A stretch of DNA of 64,000 nt from Gari tellinella (GCA_922989275.2 OV277864.1:25059550-25123549); one strand, 5' to 3'. Positions 42,137-53,831 are shown, counted from the first letter of the stretch. Numbers and translations are program-made. The notes: generated by a model from the sequence alone, not told the origin.

Positions 42137-43153
42137 TTATGACATTGCATGCTTACATATAATAATGTACGCATGTCTTGCCTATATCTTATGTAGAGAA
42201 ATAGATATAACGTTTTTCTTAATGCATGTTTACATTATATATATAATATATATTCAACAGATATTTCTGAGGTTACCATCGATAGAATTCAATATTAGTT
42301 GTACAATCGTTGTGTGGCTATTATCTTAAAGCAAGACTAAATTAAAACAGAATATCACGTCCACGTTTCTACAAAATACAAGATACAAAAAACTTTATTT
42401 ATAATCGGTTGTTTACAAGCATAGTTATCTTAACATTAGCTAGAAGCTATTTAACGACTAAAACAAATGTTTCTTAACAAAACAGTTAACTAACAAACAT
42501 GCTTTAGTATAAAATATAGTTTTGCTAAAACTAAGTGCTTGAGAAGGTTAAAGCAATGTGACAGTAATGTAGAAATCTCAGTTTGGGAGTTTGATGTGTT
42601 TACTTCTTTTCTGATTTCAACAGCAAGGTGTTCTGAACATATAAAGTGACATTCTTAGCCATATGCACGCTATGTGCGAATTAGTGATTTCTTTTCCAAA
42701 CATTTGGTCCAGATGAGACGCCCAGTTACTTGGCCTCACATCGGGGCACACACTGTTTGACACCCAGATTAGAACGTTTCTGAAAAAAAGTGCGATATTA
42801 GGACACGGCTCTGGGAACTGTTGTAGACATTACTATTTGCAGACTAAAATCATTTTAGCACGCAGAAGGTTAGACCTGTCGTATTAGAATGTTTTATTGT
42901 ATTAAATGTTTCCATTTCTTCTTTATAGTTAACGAACTCTGGAATTCCATGCCAATCGTAATCTTCCTACAAATAATCTTGTCAGTTTATAAAGTTTGAA
43001 GATTTTTACTTCATTAGCTGGGGTTTCTCTATTACATTATGTATGATTGTAGCTGGACGATTATCGATTATCACTTTCACTAAAAGACAAAAGCTATTAG
43101 CAGAGCATTAACGGAAGCCGATACAATATAAATAACCCTAGTCAGACAGAGTG
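42137..43153. other. No gene; small relics
   Basis: AAACTTTATTTATAATC (42391-42407) reads on minus as AATAAAGTTT, maybe a retroposon tail. GGTTAAAGCAATGTGACAGT (42547-42566) is a Fam-E piece. CATTTGGTCCAGATGAGACG..GGCCTCACATCGGGGC (42703-42755) is a hairpin of the GATGAGACG type. Confidence 0.4.
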
Positions 43154-43369
43154 TTAACCCTTCTCCGGCCATAAATATCGTCTGCTTTAAATTTGTCGTC
43201 TGCAAAATTTTGTAAAATTCAGCTATACGTATCTTTTAATTGAAAAAACCTTAAAAGGAGTGTCAAACAGTTTGGATTCAGATCAGACGCCGCGTAACGC
43301 GGCGTCTGATCTTGATCCAAACTGTTTGCAAAAATAATAGTTAAGTACGATCGGCAGGAAAACGGTTAA
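43154..43369 (-). mobile_element. Fam-B MITE, intact
   Basis: TTAACCCTTCTCCGGCC and CGGCAGGAAAACGGTTAA ends, core alpha with CGCCGCGTAACGCGGCG tip. Confidence 0.85.
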
Positions 43370-43666
43370 CGAGTTCTAGAATTTTATGCGATTGGACTGA
43401 CATGTGCCTCAGTTCCTTGTCGCTCATGTTGTTGTTGATGTTGTTGTTGTTGATTTCAACCTTTCCCTTGCAGATAGCGACTCCGGTTAAAGCTCACTTC
43501 CGCATCACTAATACATAGCTTCATTGGCCGTGTTTAAAGAGACTGGCAATCGAATTTAACACAAAACGTAGTAATGTGTAAATGTTTGTCAAACGCTTAT
43601 ATAAACAAGTAAATATTAGTTTAGGCTAAGAAATTCTGTTTAAAAATGGATTTTAATGAAATTTCT

Positions 43667-43735
43667 TTTGGTGGGATTTGAACCCCGGACCAAGCATGAG
43701 AGGGTGGAAAAGACAGACGCTTAACCGATTGAGAA
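43667..43735 (-). repeat. tRNA-like pseudogene or SINE head
   Basis: On the minus strand CTCAATCGGTTAAGCG is an A-box-like D arm and GGGGTTCAAATCCCACC is a near-perfect B box/T arm. The anticodon arm and acceptor stem do not pair, so it is not a functional tRNA. Confidence 0.55.
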
Positions 43736-44029
43736 TGTTTTTAGAATATTTGTTTTTATGACAGATGCACGATAATGCTACACATTTGCCTTTTTAGCAT
43801 TTTCTTTTTATTTTGCAAAAACACAATTTGGTTGAGAGTCCCTTTAAAGAGGTGGTTACGTTATATGGTCTGCTTTCAAGTTGTCGACTGCAAACAATAT
43901 TTAATTGAGATTTTTACATTTCTAGTTAAACAAAACCTTAAATACGAGTGACAGTATTGATAAAGATGATACGCCGTGTGACGTTTCATCCCTAAACATT
44001 TCTTTGACTTTTCCGATGTTCAAATTGAA

Positions 44030-44158
44030 AAGCTAATGCTATATACGTGTATATGATATATGTTTTTCACCCTTAATGTTTTGTTTATTTTGATAGGCCC
44101 TATTTAAACTTGTTGACTGATTACATGAGTTTAAATAAAACTTGAAACTTGAAACTAG
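44030..44158 (+). mobile_element. Retroposon 3' end with CTTGAAA tail
   Basis: AATAAA (44134-44139) is followed by tandem CTTGAAA units, a typical LINE/SINE terminus. The Fam-B element begins immediately after. Confidence 0.4.
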
Positions 44159-44159
44159 G

Positions 44160-44314
44160 TTAAACCCCTTCATTGCCGTGACGTCATCTGCTTTAAACAA
44201 TTGTCGTCAACCAGATTGGATACTGATCAAACGCTGCATTGCGCACCTTTATCTTAGGGTCAAAACAGTTTGAAAATAACCACTATAACCGGGATAAGGG
44301 AGTACAGGGGTTAA
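44160..44314 (-). mobile_element. Fam-B MITE, short
   Basis: TTAAACCCCTTCATTGCCGT start, GATACTGATCAAACGCTGCA hairpin remnant, AGTACAGGGGTTAA end. Shares TTAA with the next element. Confidence 0.7.
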
Positions 44315-44555
44315 TACATTCAATCTTAGCGATGAGTATAATCGCCATTACCAAACAGTGTACATGTGATGATTGAGTACAGCATTCCTATGCAACCAGT
44401 TTAGACTTTGATCAATACAATATAGGGTCTCCACTGTTGGTCATTTTGCAGTATATTGTTCAATCCTGAATAGTAACATGTAAAGTAAATCTTATTGGAA
44501 ACTGGAATTATCCAATATCCATTCAATTATTCAGAGGTAAATGAGTCCATCAGTT
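44311..44555 (+). mobile_element. Fam-C MITE, degraded
   Basis: TTAATACATTCAATCTTAGC, GATGAGTATAATCGCC, a decayed gamma hairpin, TTGGAAACTGGAATTATCC and CAGAGGTAAATGAGTC. Confidence 0.7.
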
Positions 44556-45290
44556 AGAATTGCTTTGGTGAGATTCTGTTTCTCGCAAGAAGGAACTGGT
44601 TTGGCATTGATTTTGTTCCCGATTTGCTGACTGTTCTGGAGTGAAATTCTTGATGTCTCGAGAAACAGAGCTTTCGCATGCGCGGATCTAAAGCTGAGAG
44701 AACCAGGTATCTTGAACCAAATACACCGAAACTGTGGAAATATATCTGGCCCTATGGTTATTAAGCATTTAAAATATCAGAGTCAGACGTCGTTCAAAAG
44801 CTTTTGATGTTCAGATTTGAGCAGAATGCTCTATGAATCTGACAAATCAAAAGTTTGAGAACGATATCCGGTATATCCAACTTGCGCAAGTGGCTAGGTG
44901 AATGAAAGCTAAACTAGTTATCTACTAAAAAGGTCCCTTGTTTTGTTTCTTTCATTTGGCTTTAGACATTAGTTCAGAAAACGTCTCGCAAGCCAGACAT
45001 GCTTTTCATACAATGACTTCGGAGATTATGTAGTCCCATTACACTGCTGATATATCTTAGGGTTTTACTCGGTGTGTGTAAATGGACATTGTATGTAGTC
45101 TTTTGAACGTTATCGCGTTAAATCAAAGTGTTTTACATGTGACACATTAGAACACATATAAATTTAAACAATGAATGACGTTATCCGGGGCAAATGGGGT
45201 AAATATATTCCCATAGCTACCACGGGCAATGTTTAAAGTGAACTTAAACTGTCTGTGAAACTATGCGGTTAAAAACCTCAGGAACCCTGA
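44556..45290. other. No recognisable feature
   Basis: ACAAATCAAAAGTTTGAGAACGA (44850 region, in part) echoes a segment near 14222, suggesting a shared old repeat. No gene is seen. Confidence 0.35.
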
Positions 45291-45309
45291 AAACGCCGGT
45301 CATTTCTTA

Positions 45310-45535
45310 AATGCCAGCCTCAAATAACACCCCCAATCAATATGCCCTTTTGCGTCTGTAATGTATTTCTCTACTAAAGAAAATCGTTTTATTGCATAGA
45401 CAATATTAACTATTTTATATCCTGACAGATGGTAGCTTAAAGCAGCCTTAAGGTGCATACTGCTTTACTATCAATCTGCTTTTAAGTGGTCACCTTACTT
45501 CAAAACTATTAACAGGCCATGGAGGTAAAGGGTAA
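45310..45535 (-). mobile_element. Fam-D MITE, degraded
   Basis: CTACTAAAGAAAATCG, GATGGTAGCTTAAAGCAGCC..TGCTTTACTATCAATCTGC and CATGGAGGTAAAGGGTAAA. Confidence 0.6.
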
Positions 45536-45628
45536 ATATCTAAACAATTAAATAATAATTTTCAAAAGCGCTCCTTTTCTTGAGACAGACAACCGTTTTT
45601 CACCCTGCACGCCCGTTCCAAGTGATGT

Positions 45629-45877
45629 TACAGTGGAGAAAACGTTATTCTTTCCCAATAAACGCGTTTACGCTAAAACTATTATTTGCAGTGCAAACAG
45701 TTTGGAGCCAGCTCAGACGCCGGGTAACCGGCGTCTGATCAGGCTCCAAACTGTTTGCCACCAAGATAAACATGAAATATCAGAATTGTCCAAAAGTTGT
45801 TCTTTTCTACGTTTTAGCGCTTTGCGTTTGCGTACGTTTGCGTTTAAACGGGAAAGAATAACACATTCTCCACTGTA
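45629..45877 (+). mobile_element. Fam-A MITE, intact
   Basis: CAGTGGAGAAAACGTTATTC left and GAATAACACATTCTCCACTG right, flanked by TA. The hairpin tip lacks one base (GGGTAACCGG) and one arm reads GCTCAGACG. Confidence 0.95.
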
Positions 45878-46377
45878 CAACATCGATCGACCTAGTTGCT
45901 TCCATCAGTTTTGGAGCGTTTTAATTTATTTTAATTGTAGATTTCATGAGGGTTTTAAATCATGTCCCAGGGAAACTAATTGAATTATTATTGTTTTTCT
46001 GGCATTTGTTGTTGCCATGGTTTTGCTTTGATTTAAAATTCTGTCACATGTGATTTACAGCCTAAATTTGTTGAATGTCAATGTTGTAATGAAGATAAAT
46101 GAAGCACGTTTAAATGGAAGGATACTTTAGACCTATTGCACCATTTGAAAGTGACTTGTTTACATTGTAGTATCTGTTGGCAAATTATATAAACAGATAT
46201 GACCGTTTCGTACATGTTTTCCTATCCTATAACAGATGGTCTTGAATGAACACTCACCGGAGAAATTGGCATTTTATTATATATTTTTCGTTTTAAAGTG
46301 TTTCTTTTCAGTGTTATTTTTTAAACTAAAACTTTGTTCTAAAATAGATTTTCTCAATGTCATTTATGATAGTTCAT

Positions 46378-46572
46378 TTAACCCTTTCAGTGCCAAAGTA
46401 ATGGCAAGGTTTTTACCCCTGCACCGCCATATTGCAGTCTGTTTCAATACTGTTGGCTGCAAGATCACTGCAATGTTAGATTAAAGTAGTATGACATGAA
46501 ATATCGACACGGATGTCAAACAGTTGGGACCCTGAAGAGACGCCGCGTTATCATCTGGATCCAAACTGCTGT
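46378..46572 (+). mobile_element. Fam-B MITE, right part missing
   Basis: TTAACCCTTTCAGTGCCAAA start, CAGTCTGTTTCAATACTG, core alpha reduced to GAAGAGACGCCGCGTTATCA. Confidence 0.7.
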
Positions 46573-46860
46573 TGTCATGAGTCGGTCGGCAACCATTCGC
46601 CAACATGTAGTGACGTGGAATCTAACAAGTCGGCAAACAATTGCCAACCTATCAACCGCCAACTGACTAATTCAACTTCGCAGATATTCGCTATCTCGTT
46701 ACTACCGTTTGCTGACTATTCTACGACTGGAATTTCGGATGAGAATGGCAAAGCGGTTGTATGCGATTTCTGTTTCCAAATTGGTCATGGTTTCTTAATA
46801 TTTGTATAGAATTAGATTTTATTGACTTTAGAAATCTCTTGTGAATGCTTGTCCTACATT
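46573..46860. other. Unclassified block
   Basis: GC-richer segment with repeated CGGCAA(A/C)CA-TTCGCCAAC-like words (46580-46665). It is open in one frame for 98 codons but shows no recognisable domain. Confidence 0.3.
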
Positions 46861-46861
46861 G

Positions 46862-46897
46862 CATTTGTTGGGGAAGAATAACGTCTTCTCCTTTGTA
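46862..46897 (+). mobile_element. Fam-A right-end fragment
   Basis: TTGTTGGGGAAGAATAACGT then CTTCTCCTTTGTA. Confidence 0.5.
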
Positions 46898-47299
46898 ATA
46901 ATAAAAGTAAAACGCTTGGTAATTAATTGTTGATACGAGCGTACGTTTTTACTCATTCACTTGAACAAGTCACTGAATAGCTACGGAAACAAAATCATTA
47001 ACACACGAGTGATATTAAAACCGATACTGAAATATGATATTATTTGAAATGAAGTTATCGGAATAAATCTATTTAATCGACGTTATATTAATAGTTTTCT
47101 TTAGTTGTAATAGTTATCTTTCTAAATATGTTTGAAAAGGTTTGTGGTATCCAGGGACCCATTTCATGAACAGATATTGTCACACGGTACGGTACAACCT
47201 TGCCTAGAACTCTTGTTGGTTATAACTTTCCCTTGTCGATCGTTTTAGTTACAAAAACATGAACCAGTCTACTTGGAATTCTGGGCAGTGCAATAAATA

Positions 47300-47440
47300 C
47301 TGCTCTACGTATATTAGCAAACAGAGTAGACATTGATCAGAAGGCTCATATAGAAGTCCTTTGATCTGGATTTACACTGTTTGCAAATGTAAAAGGTATA
47401 TTTTAAACAGGACTATGGTGTTGAAAGAGTTAATAACAAA
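47300..47440 (+). mobile_element. Core gamma relic
   Basis: AGCAAACAGAGTAGACATTG..CTTTGATCTGGATTTACACT hairpin and TGTTGAAAGAGTTAA. Confidence 0.5.
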
Positions 47441-47469
47441 CAGTGGTGCTGTTTAACAGGGGTGGAATC

Positions 47470-47530
47470 TTAACTCCTTTACTGCCACTGACGCCAAAGT
47501 GTGACTTTGCAAACAGTTTGTATCCTTAAA
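47470..47530 (+). mobile_element. Fam-B left-end fragment
   Basis: TTAACTCCTTTACTGCCACT and TTTGCAAACAGTTTGTATCC, then cut. Confidence 0.5.
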
Positions 47531-47684
47531 GTTCAGCCCTTTTATTCTTAAAAGAGCTTAAATGTAATTTCAACCATAAAATAATTCCATCTATTGAAAA
47601 CTCTTATACGTGGAAAATAATACAAATGCCTTTTTGCAAGCATTGTCATATAATTGAAACAATGGAACATTTTTTGTGTGATGA

Positions 47685-47800
47685 GTGTTGCAAACAGTAA
47701 GGATCTGTATGAGAATTCAAGTAACTCGACGTCTCATCTGGAGGTAGGTAAACTATTTGACAATCTGATGATATTTTCTGAAAAAAAACACCCAACAACA
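47685..47800 (+). mobile_element. Hairpin relic of the GATGAGACG type
   Basis: CAAACAGTAAGGATCTGTAT and TAACTCGACGTCTCATCTGG..AAACTATTTGACAATCTGAT. Similar tails follow at 58.76 and 62.51 kb. Confidence 0.5.
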
Positions 47801-47930
47801 ACAAACAAATAAACAACGTGCCAGAAAATCGACTTTTACAACTGTTGCAGACAACAGTTACATATGATGCAGAAGAAACTGATAAATGTTGCTAATGGTT
47901 TGATTGCAAGAACATTATTACCAATACATT

Positions 47931-48354
47931 AGTAAAACCCTGTAATACGACCACTTAACAGTGTTAATTATTTGGTGTTTAAGGCAGATCAGTTCTTAAA
48001 TCAAGATGAAAGTAAACAGGAAGCTCCATTAGCAACATTCTGATATAGTTTCATATTTCTTTAACCCTTTACCCAATAACCTGTTTATAACATTAAAGAC
48101 AGGTGATCACTTAAATCAGGTTGAAAGTAAAGCAGAATGTGCCTTAAGGCACATTCTGCTTTACTTTCAACCTGATTTAAACTAACATCTGCTAGGCTAT
48201 ATAAAATATTTGTTATGGTAAATGTTCATGAGGGTATAAACTGGAACTATTTTCTTCAGCGGAGGAATAAATCAAATACGCAAAAAGTCGCATCTATTGG
48301 GGAAAGGCTTAAGCCTTCTTTTAAGTGGTCGTAATAGAGGGGTTTGCGGATTAA
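47931..48354 (+). mobile_element. Fam-E MITE split by a Fam-D insertion
   Basis: TAGTAAAACCCTGTAATACG and TTAATTATTTGGTGTTTAAG on the left; GTGGTCGTAATAGAGGGG on the right. Confidence 0.75.
48061..48312 (+). mobile_element. Fam-D MITE, intact, nested in Fam-E
   Basis: TTAACCCTTTACCCAATAAC and TATTGGGGAAAGGCTTAA ends, core delta with GTGCCTTAAGGCAC tip. A clean TTAA insertion into the older Fam-E copy. Confidence 0.9.
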
Positions 48355-48733
48355 ATGCAGACGACAATGGTTTAAAATTGACTATTTCATTGCAGCGAAT
48401 GATTAACCATTCTATGTACATGTGACGGTATTTTTTGCAAATTCCTGTTTAGTGGCCACTGCCAGCAGAAGCACAGTACGTGTACTGTTTCACCACCAAT
48501 GACGCATCAACAAACGTGTGTGTTTATTTCGCCAGCATCGTGTGGTGTGGGTTTATAATAAACAGTAATTATAGTGTCATTTTCATCTACATTAATATGT
48601 TATCAGTTATTAATGACAATCTGCGAAGCACGTTCTCATGAACAATGTATTAACAAATACTTATTGTTTCTAATTAAAGATTGCATGCGCGATAATAGTC
48701 AATTTATTCCTGACAAAGAAGCATCTTGGGCAA

Positions 48734-48948
48734 TTAACCACGTCACTGCCTTACCTCGAGTTCAATGATTATTTTCAAACAGTTTAGATCCCGATCAACG
48801 CCTCGTTACACGGCGTCCGATGAAGGTCCAAACTGTTTGACATTCGTTACGATATTACTTTAGTCAAGTTACATTAATTTTTAATTTGAGAAATAAAAGC
48901 AGACTCCAATTTGTAAGGTAGATGACGTCATTGCTTTAAGGGGATAAA
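48734..48948 (+). mobile_element. Fam-B MITE
   Basis: TTAACCACGTCACTGCCTTA start, core alpha with CGCCTCGTTACACGGCG, AAATAAAAGCAGACTCCAAT and TGACGTCATTGCTTTAAGGG end. Confidence 0.75.
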
Positions 48949-48957
48949 TAACCTATA

Positions 48958-49947
48958 TACATGTAAGGGGTATCGTTTAGTTACTGATATATCGGAGACC
49001 AAGAGGCTCCGATATATAAGTAACTAAAAGATATCCCTGTTGTCACCATCTGTCACCATCCGACCACTTAGAATCATAATCTAGTAACAAATTACATGCT
49101 CTAGCGAAAATCCGCTACAACTATAGATAAGTCAACCAGTGCCTTAATGAGCATTGTCATTTCTTAGATAAGATGAAACAATGTGTTAAAATTTACACAA
49201 TGAGTTAATAATCATGTAGTGGGGTGTATCCAGATCTATAACTCCTACATGTAGCATTTGTTCTGGTGTCAAATAGATCCTATATTGGTTCATTATTGAT
49301 TGCGTTTTATTGTGATTGTTTCTTTTAGCTTGTAATATAAGGTAGCAGACTGCAAGTAAGGGATATCGTTTAGTTACTGATATATCGGAGCCCAAGAGGC
49401 TCCGATATATAAGTAACTAAAAGATATCACTGTTGTCACCATCTGTCACAAACCTGACCCCTTAGAATCATAATCTAGTAACAAATTACATGCTCTACCG
49501 AAAATCCGCTTCAACTATAGATAAGTCAACCAGAGCCTTATTGAGCATTGTCAGTTCTTAGATAAGATGAAACAATGTGTTTACACAATGAGTTAATAAT
49601 CATGTAGTGGGAGGGTATCCAGATCTGTAGCTCCTACATATAGCATTTGTTCTGGTGTCAACCAGAACCTATATTGGTTCATAATTGATTGTGTTTGCTT
49701 TTGATTGTTTCATTTAGCTTGTAATATAAGGTAGCAGACTGAAAGTTCAAGCAAAATAGTCACAACATGTAACCCGATATACTGTCTTTCTGTAGCTATC
49801 CAATGATGTAATAGCAACCGACCGAAAAATTAATTGTTTCTTTTCCGACCGTATGCTGTCAGTCTAATCTTTTTATAATTAGAAATTTATAAAGAGGTCA
49901 GATAAGCATGTGCTTGAGCAGTAACTAAACGATATCCCTTACTTGTA
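48958..49947. mobile_element. Composite element: two tandem 393-bp units with TIRs
   Basis: Outer ends TACATGTAAGGGGTATCGTT and, inverted, AACGATATCCCTTACTTGTA. Two direct units start at GTAAGG 48963 and 49356. Each begins with a hairpin, GTTACTGATATATCGGAG/CTCCGATATATAAGTAAC. After unit 2, about 200 bp of unique sequence leads to the inverted end. No coding frame. Confidence 0.85.
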
Positions 49948-50197
49948 TTAACTCTTTCCTCCCTGAAACTTTAAATGGACAATTCCAGTTTCCATTTTAG
50001 TCTAGTCCATTTCTGACTTTTAAGGGTTATTTTTGCCAATGTTGGCATTATGACACACAGTGAATACCCTTATCAGAGGGCTCCTTTCGGAGCCCTCTGA
50101 TCTGGGTATTCACTGTTTGCACAGGACAAGTGTACTATTCAAAAGTACACTGTTTGAAAAGGACGCCTATATGCGGGACAACGGTTCAAAGGGTTAA
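49948..50197 (-). mobile_element. Fam-C MITE, intact
   Basis: TTAACTCTTTCCTCCCTGAA start, a perfect core gamma (GGCTCCTTTCGGAGCC), GGACGCCTATATGCGG and GGTTCAAAGGGTTAA end. It abuts the composite element. Confidence 0.9.
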
Positions 50198-51755
50198 GGA
50201 CTACAAATTGCCATGTTACTACAAAACGGGTGGCAATGTCCACCATAAAATGTGATTCTATTTTCCGAAGAAGGTCCGGCATCAAAACACAATTCTTGTG
50301 TACTATAGTATGAGGGTGAACGATAATTATCAAATATTTCGTCTGTATTTTTATAGAACTTTACTGCATTTTGATATTTCACAATTTGTATTAATATCTT
50401 GGAACAAGGTCAAGCCAAAATTGTTAGAATCTGTTTGTAAATAAAAAAATTTCACAAGTTTGAACTGAGCGAACTAGGCCCGGTCTAGCAAATGGATGAT
50501 TTAGCATATGTGCTGTATGTAAATATAAAGGATTTACTGTGATTTATTTATTAAAGGGCAGATATCGAGAGGTCTAAGAGTTATATTGCATGTTACACGT
50601 TTAGTGTTTTAGTGAGTTTCGAGATATGTTTGTATCTTTTTTACATATATGTTTTACCTAAATTGCTCATAGGTGGTCAGTCATATAAATAGTATGTTTC
50701 AATATGAAATATTCGTTATGATCTGGTCACTACCGTTACGGGTTTCAGAATTTAATTACATTTTGCAACTTTACTACAAAATGGATTGGGATAGATGCAG
50801 AGTGTCGGAACCTATATTGTAGTAGTTATTACAATTTGCAACTTTACTAAAACGAACGCAATGCAATGTCTACTTCGAAATGTAATAAATTATTTGAGGC
50901 ATTTTCATTAAATAGACCCTGTATCTAAAGTATCGTTCCGGTATATTTGCATAATGTCAATATGAATGACTACTAAATTTGTTGCCGCTATAAGACACAA
51001 GTGGCACTTTGATTTTGTTTTGTTGTTGGTTTTATTTTTTGTTTTTGTTTTAATTGGTTAAAAAAAACCTAAACTTAAGTTTTGAAAAGTCACTGCCAAC
51101 CTACTTTGTCGATATTCCTATACTATACAATACTGCTACCAAACTGGATAGGATGGTTGTACTAACAACGTTACCACCAAATCGCTAAAGTGACGAAACC
51201 ATGATAATCTTTGATCCAGATGAGACGCAGTTTTACCCTTTGATCTTATTTCGAAAAGAAAGTCAGAAAATTATATTAACAAAATAGTAGAGTCGCAGAC
51301 AATAATTTTTGCAGACTAAAATATTACCCAATATCCAAAGAGTTAGAGAAAAGCAATTGTTTTTTCTCAAACGACTGTCATTATATAACACTCTAGACCT
51401 TTCACGTATGCAATAAAACATGAATAAAGTGAAATCCAATAATATAAGCAGCACATTTTAACAAGTGATAAAAGTGTGTCGCCTGTGATATTGATTTGGA
51501 TAGCAGATATGTAAAGAAGTGGTTTTGAAATGACATATCTGATGAGGCGTGAATAAGGCTTCTACCACTGTGCCTATTAATGATTTCCTTATAACGTTTA
51601 ACACGACATATTATTGGCGTCTGTGAAGTACGTAGTCTGCAATATTTCTTAACTATTTGTATGCTGGGTACTTTTATCGTCTGTTACAATTGTCGTCTGC
51701 CTTGTTTCTGAACATATATTATATTTTATTGAATATCCTGTTATCAAACACTGCA
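50198..51755. other. Unique AT-rich stretch
   Basis: 1.5 kb without MITE ends or a supported gene. A few internal Fam-B-like words (CGTCTGTTACAATTGTCGTC at 51679) are probable relics. Confidence 0.4.
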
Positions 51756-52005
51756 TACAGTGGAGAATCTGTTATTCTTTCCCAATAAACGCGTTTACGC
51801 TAAAACTATTATTTGCAGTGCAAACAGTTTGGAGCCAGATCAGACGCCGGGTAACCCGGCGTCTGATCAGGCTCCATACTGTTTGCCACCAAGATAAACA
51901 TGAATTATCAGAATTGTCCAAAAGTTGTACTTTTCTACGTTTTAGCGTTTTGCGTTTGCGTACGTTTGCGTTTAAATGGGAAAGAATAACAGATTCTCCA
52001 CTGTA
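51756..52005 (+). mobile_element. Fam-A MITE, intact
   Basis: CAGTGGAGAATCTGTTATTC left and CAGATTCTCCACTG right between TA dinucleotides. The hairpin is perfect except for one base (CTCCATACTG). Confidence 0.95.
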
Positions 52006-52075
52006 CCCTCCTCTGAAGACAAAAGTTAAACTTCATATAGTAATGCAATTACACAATAAGAAACAGCTGTAATGT

Positions 52076-52195
52076 TCTAGCAGATGGTTGCTGAAAGCAT
52101 GCTTAAAGCGCACTTTGCTTTTGTTTCAACCTGTTTAAGTGCGCATTTCTTCATAACTAGACACAGACTATACATGTATGGGATAAAAGGTAAAG
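52076..52195 (-). mobile_element. Fam-D fragment
   Basis: GCAGATGGTTGCTGAAAGCA, TTTCAACCTGTTTAAGTGCG and ATGGGATAAAAGGTAAAG. Confidence 0.5.
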
Positions 52196-52303
52196 TAACA
52201 GAAAACAAGAGCAACAGCCGGGACAGATCAATGAATAACCAATGTAATGCAGACAATCTATCAATATCTGCATACACAACAAGCGGCCACGGTCATTCTC
52301 ATT

Positions 52304-52511
52304 TTAACTCTTTGCATGGTGGATAATTATTTTGTATGCAATGTTTGTCGTCTGCTTCTGTTCTAAAATAGAATTGTTATATAATTTCTTTTCAAACAGG
52401 ATCAGAGTGTCAAACAGTTTGGCTCCTGATTAGACGCCGCGTTACGCGACGTTTTATCAGGATCTTAACTGTTTGGAAAGATTATCACCGCTAGAATGCG
52501 ATGAGAGTTAA
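52304..52511 (-). mobile_element. Fam-B MITE
   Basis: TTAACTCTTTGCATGGTGGA start, GTCGTCTGCTTCTGTTCTAA, a core alpha hairpin with mismatches and GCGATGAGAGTTAA end. Confidence 0.75.
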
Positions 52512-52739
52512 AATATCTCTAAATATAGCTTTTATTTTGATTGTGGTTTTCGTGTGAGATTTATTCACGTCACGTATGTGTTAATTGGCTACTGATTGTT
52601 TTATATGATTTAGCGTTACCACACTTCGGGGGTTTAAATTGAAATGCTGTCAAACCTAATACTGTTTCAATGTTTTACAAGAACAACTCCCATAACAACT
52701 TTAAAAATACAGTAAATCTACAATAATCCGCCCCATAAA

Positions 52740-52860
52740 TATATGACATGTTAAGATCTTTAAAGTGGGTTGCTGTTTAAGAAAATGAAACTAAAGGCAA
52801 AATCTCCAATAGGAACTTTCTACTTTACTTCCACCCTACTTTAAGCCGATATTGCCTTTG
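52740..52860 (+). mobile_element. Fam-E-like hairpin relic
   Basis: AAAGTGGGTTGCTG..GAAACTAAAGGCAAAATCTCC and GGAACTTTCTACTTTACTTC..CTACTTTAAG. Confidence 0.4.
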
Positions 52861-53254
52861 ATACCCACAATCATTAATATCATAAAAGTGGTCGTAAAAA
52901 CAGAATTTTCTCTGCAGAAATAAAAATACGTTTTCTATGAACGTTGTCACCGTTTATTGATTGGTTTTACTTAAATGGAAACAAACTCTATTAAAAATTA
53001 GAACGTGTTGTCTAAATTTAATAAACATCCCGGAGAACTCATCAGTTTGCACTTGCAGCTATATTGGCTCCATGTATGCAATTGTCATTTCTAAAGCTGT
53101 TACATTATTTCCGTAAATATAATCAAAATACGAGGCAATTATTCTGTCACTAATATTAGCTAATCTAATTGTCTAAAACAACAATCTCGCATGCATGATG
53201 ACAGTACAGCAAAATTGTCGTCCATCAACGGGATGTCTGTTGCCTTTTACCATA

Positions 53255-53614
53255 TACAGCGCTCCCTCTCTACAACGACACCCAATGGGAGACAAAACTT
53301 GTGTGCGTTGTTCGGAGGGAGTCTTTATAGGAGGGAAATTGGCTTACATTTGCAAACAGCTTAAATCCAGATCAGACGCCACCTAACGCGGCGTCTGATT
53401 TGGATTCAAGCTGTTTGTCGCTCGTCATTACCTTTTTTCTGTCAAAATGTCCATTATGTAATTTGTGAAAAGCTGCAGACGACAATTTTAAGCAGACGAC
53501 ATTGCAGCCGTGAATATGTTGGACATAATTGTCTTGTTTTGGGGAAGAGCAGCACACACCATGGTAAGGAGGGAATTGTTTTTGGGAGGGTCGTTATAGA
53601 GCGGGAGTGATGTA
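53255..53614 (-). mobile_element. Fam-F MITE, intact
   Basis: TACAGCGCTCCCTCTCTACA start and GAGCGGGAGTGATGTA end, GTTGTTCGGAGGGAGTC, core alpha, GCAGACGACAATTTTAAGCA in the body. Its final TA is next to a Fam-E copy. Confidence 0.9.
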
Positions 53615-53800
53615 CAATGAAACCTCTCTATGACCACTAAACTGTATTAATTACTAGGTGTTAACGACAAGTGACTGCTTAAAACAAGGTTACAGTATGA
53701 GCGTTCCGCTTTACTGCAATCTTGATTAAAGCTGTCATCGGTATTTTTTGCAATCAGCTAGCCTTCTGTTTAGTGGTCGTAATAGAGAGGTTTTACTGTA
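53613..53800 (+). mobile_element. Fam-E MITE
   Basis: TACAATGAAACCTCTCTATG and AATAGAGAGGTTTTACTGTA ends; the hairpin is partly lost. Back to back with the Fam-F element at one TA. Confidence 0.8.
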
Positions 53801-53831
53801 GTGGCAAATACGTTAAAGCCATTTTAAATCA

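Noticed and set aside
43667..43735. Functional tRNA gene
   Set aside because: The T arm is good, but the acceptor and anticodon stems do not pair.
45633..45983. 116-codon open frame on plus
   Set aside because: It is the translation of a Fam-A MITE; similar frames occur in the other intact copies.
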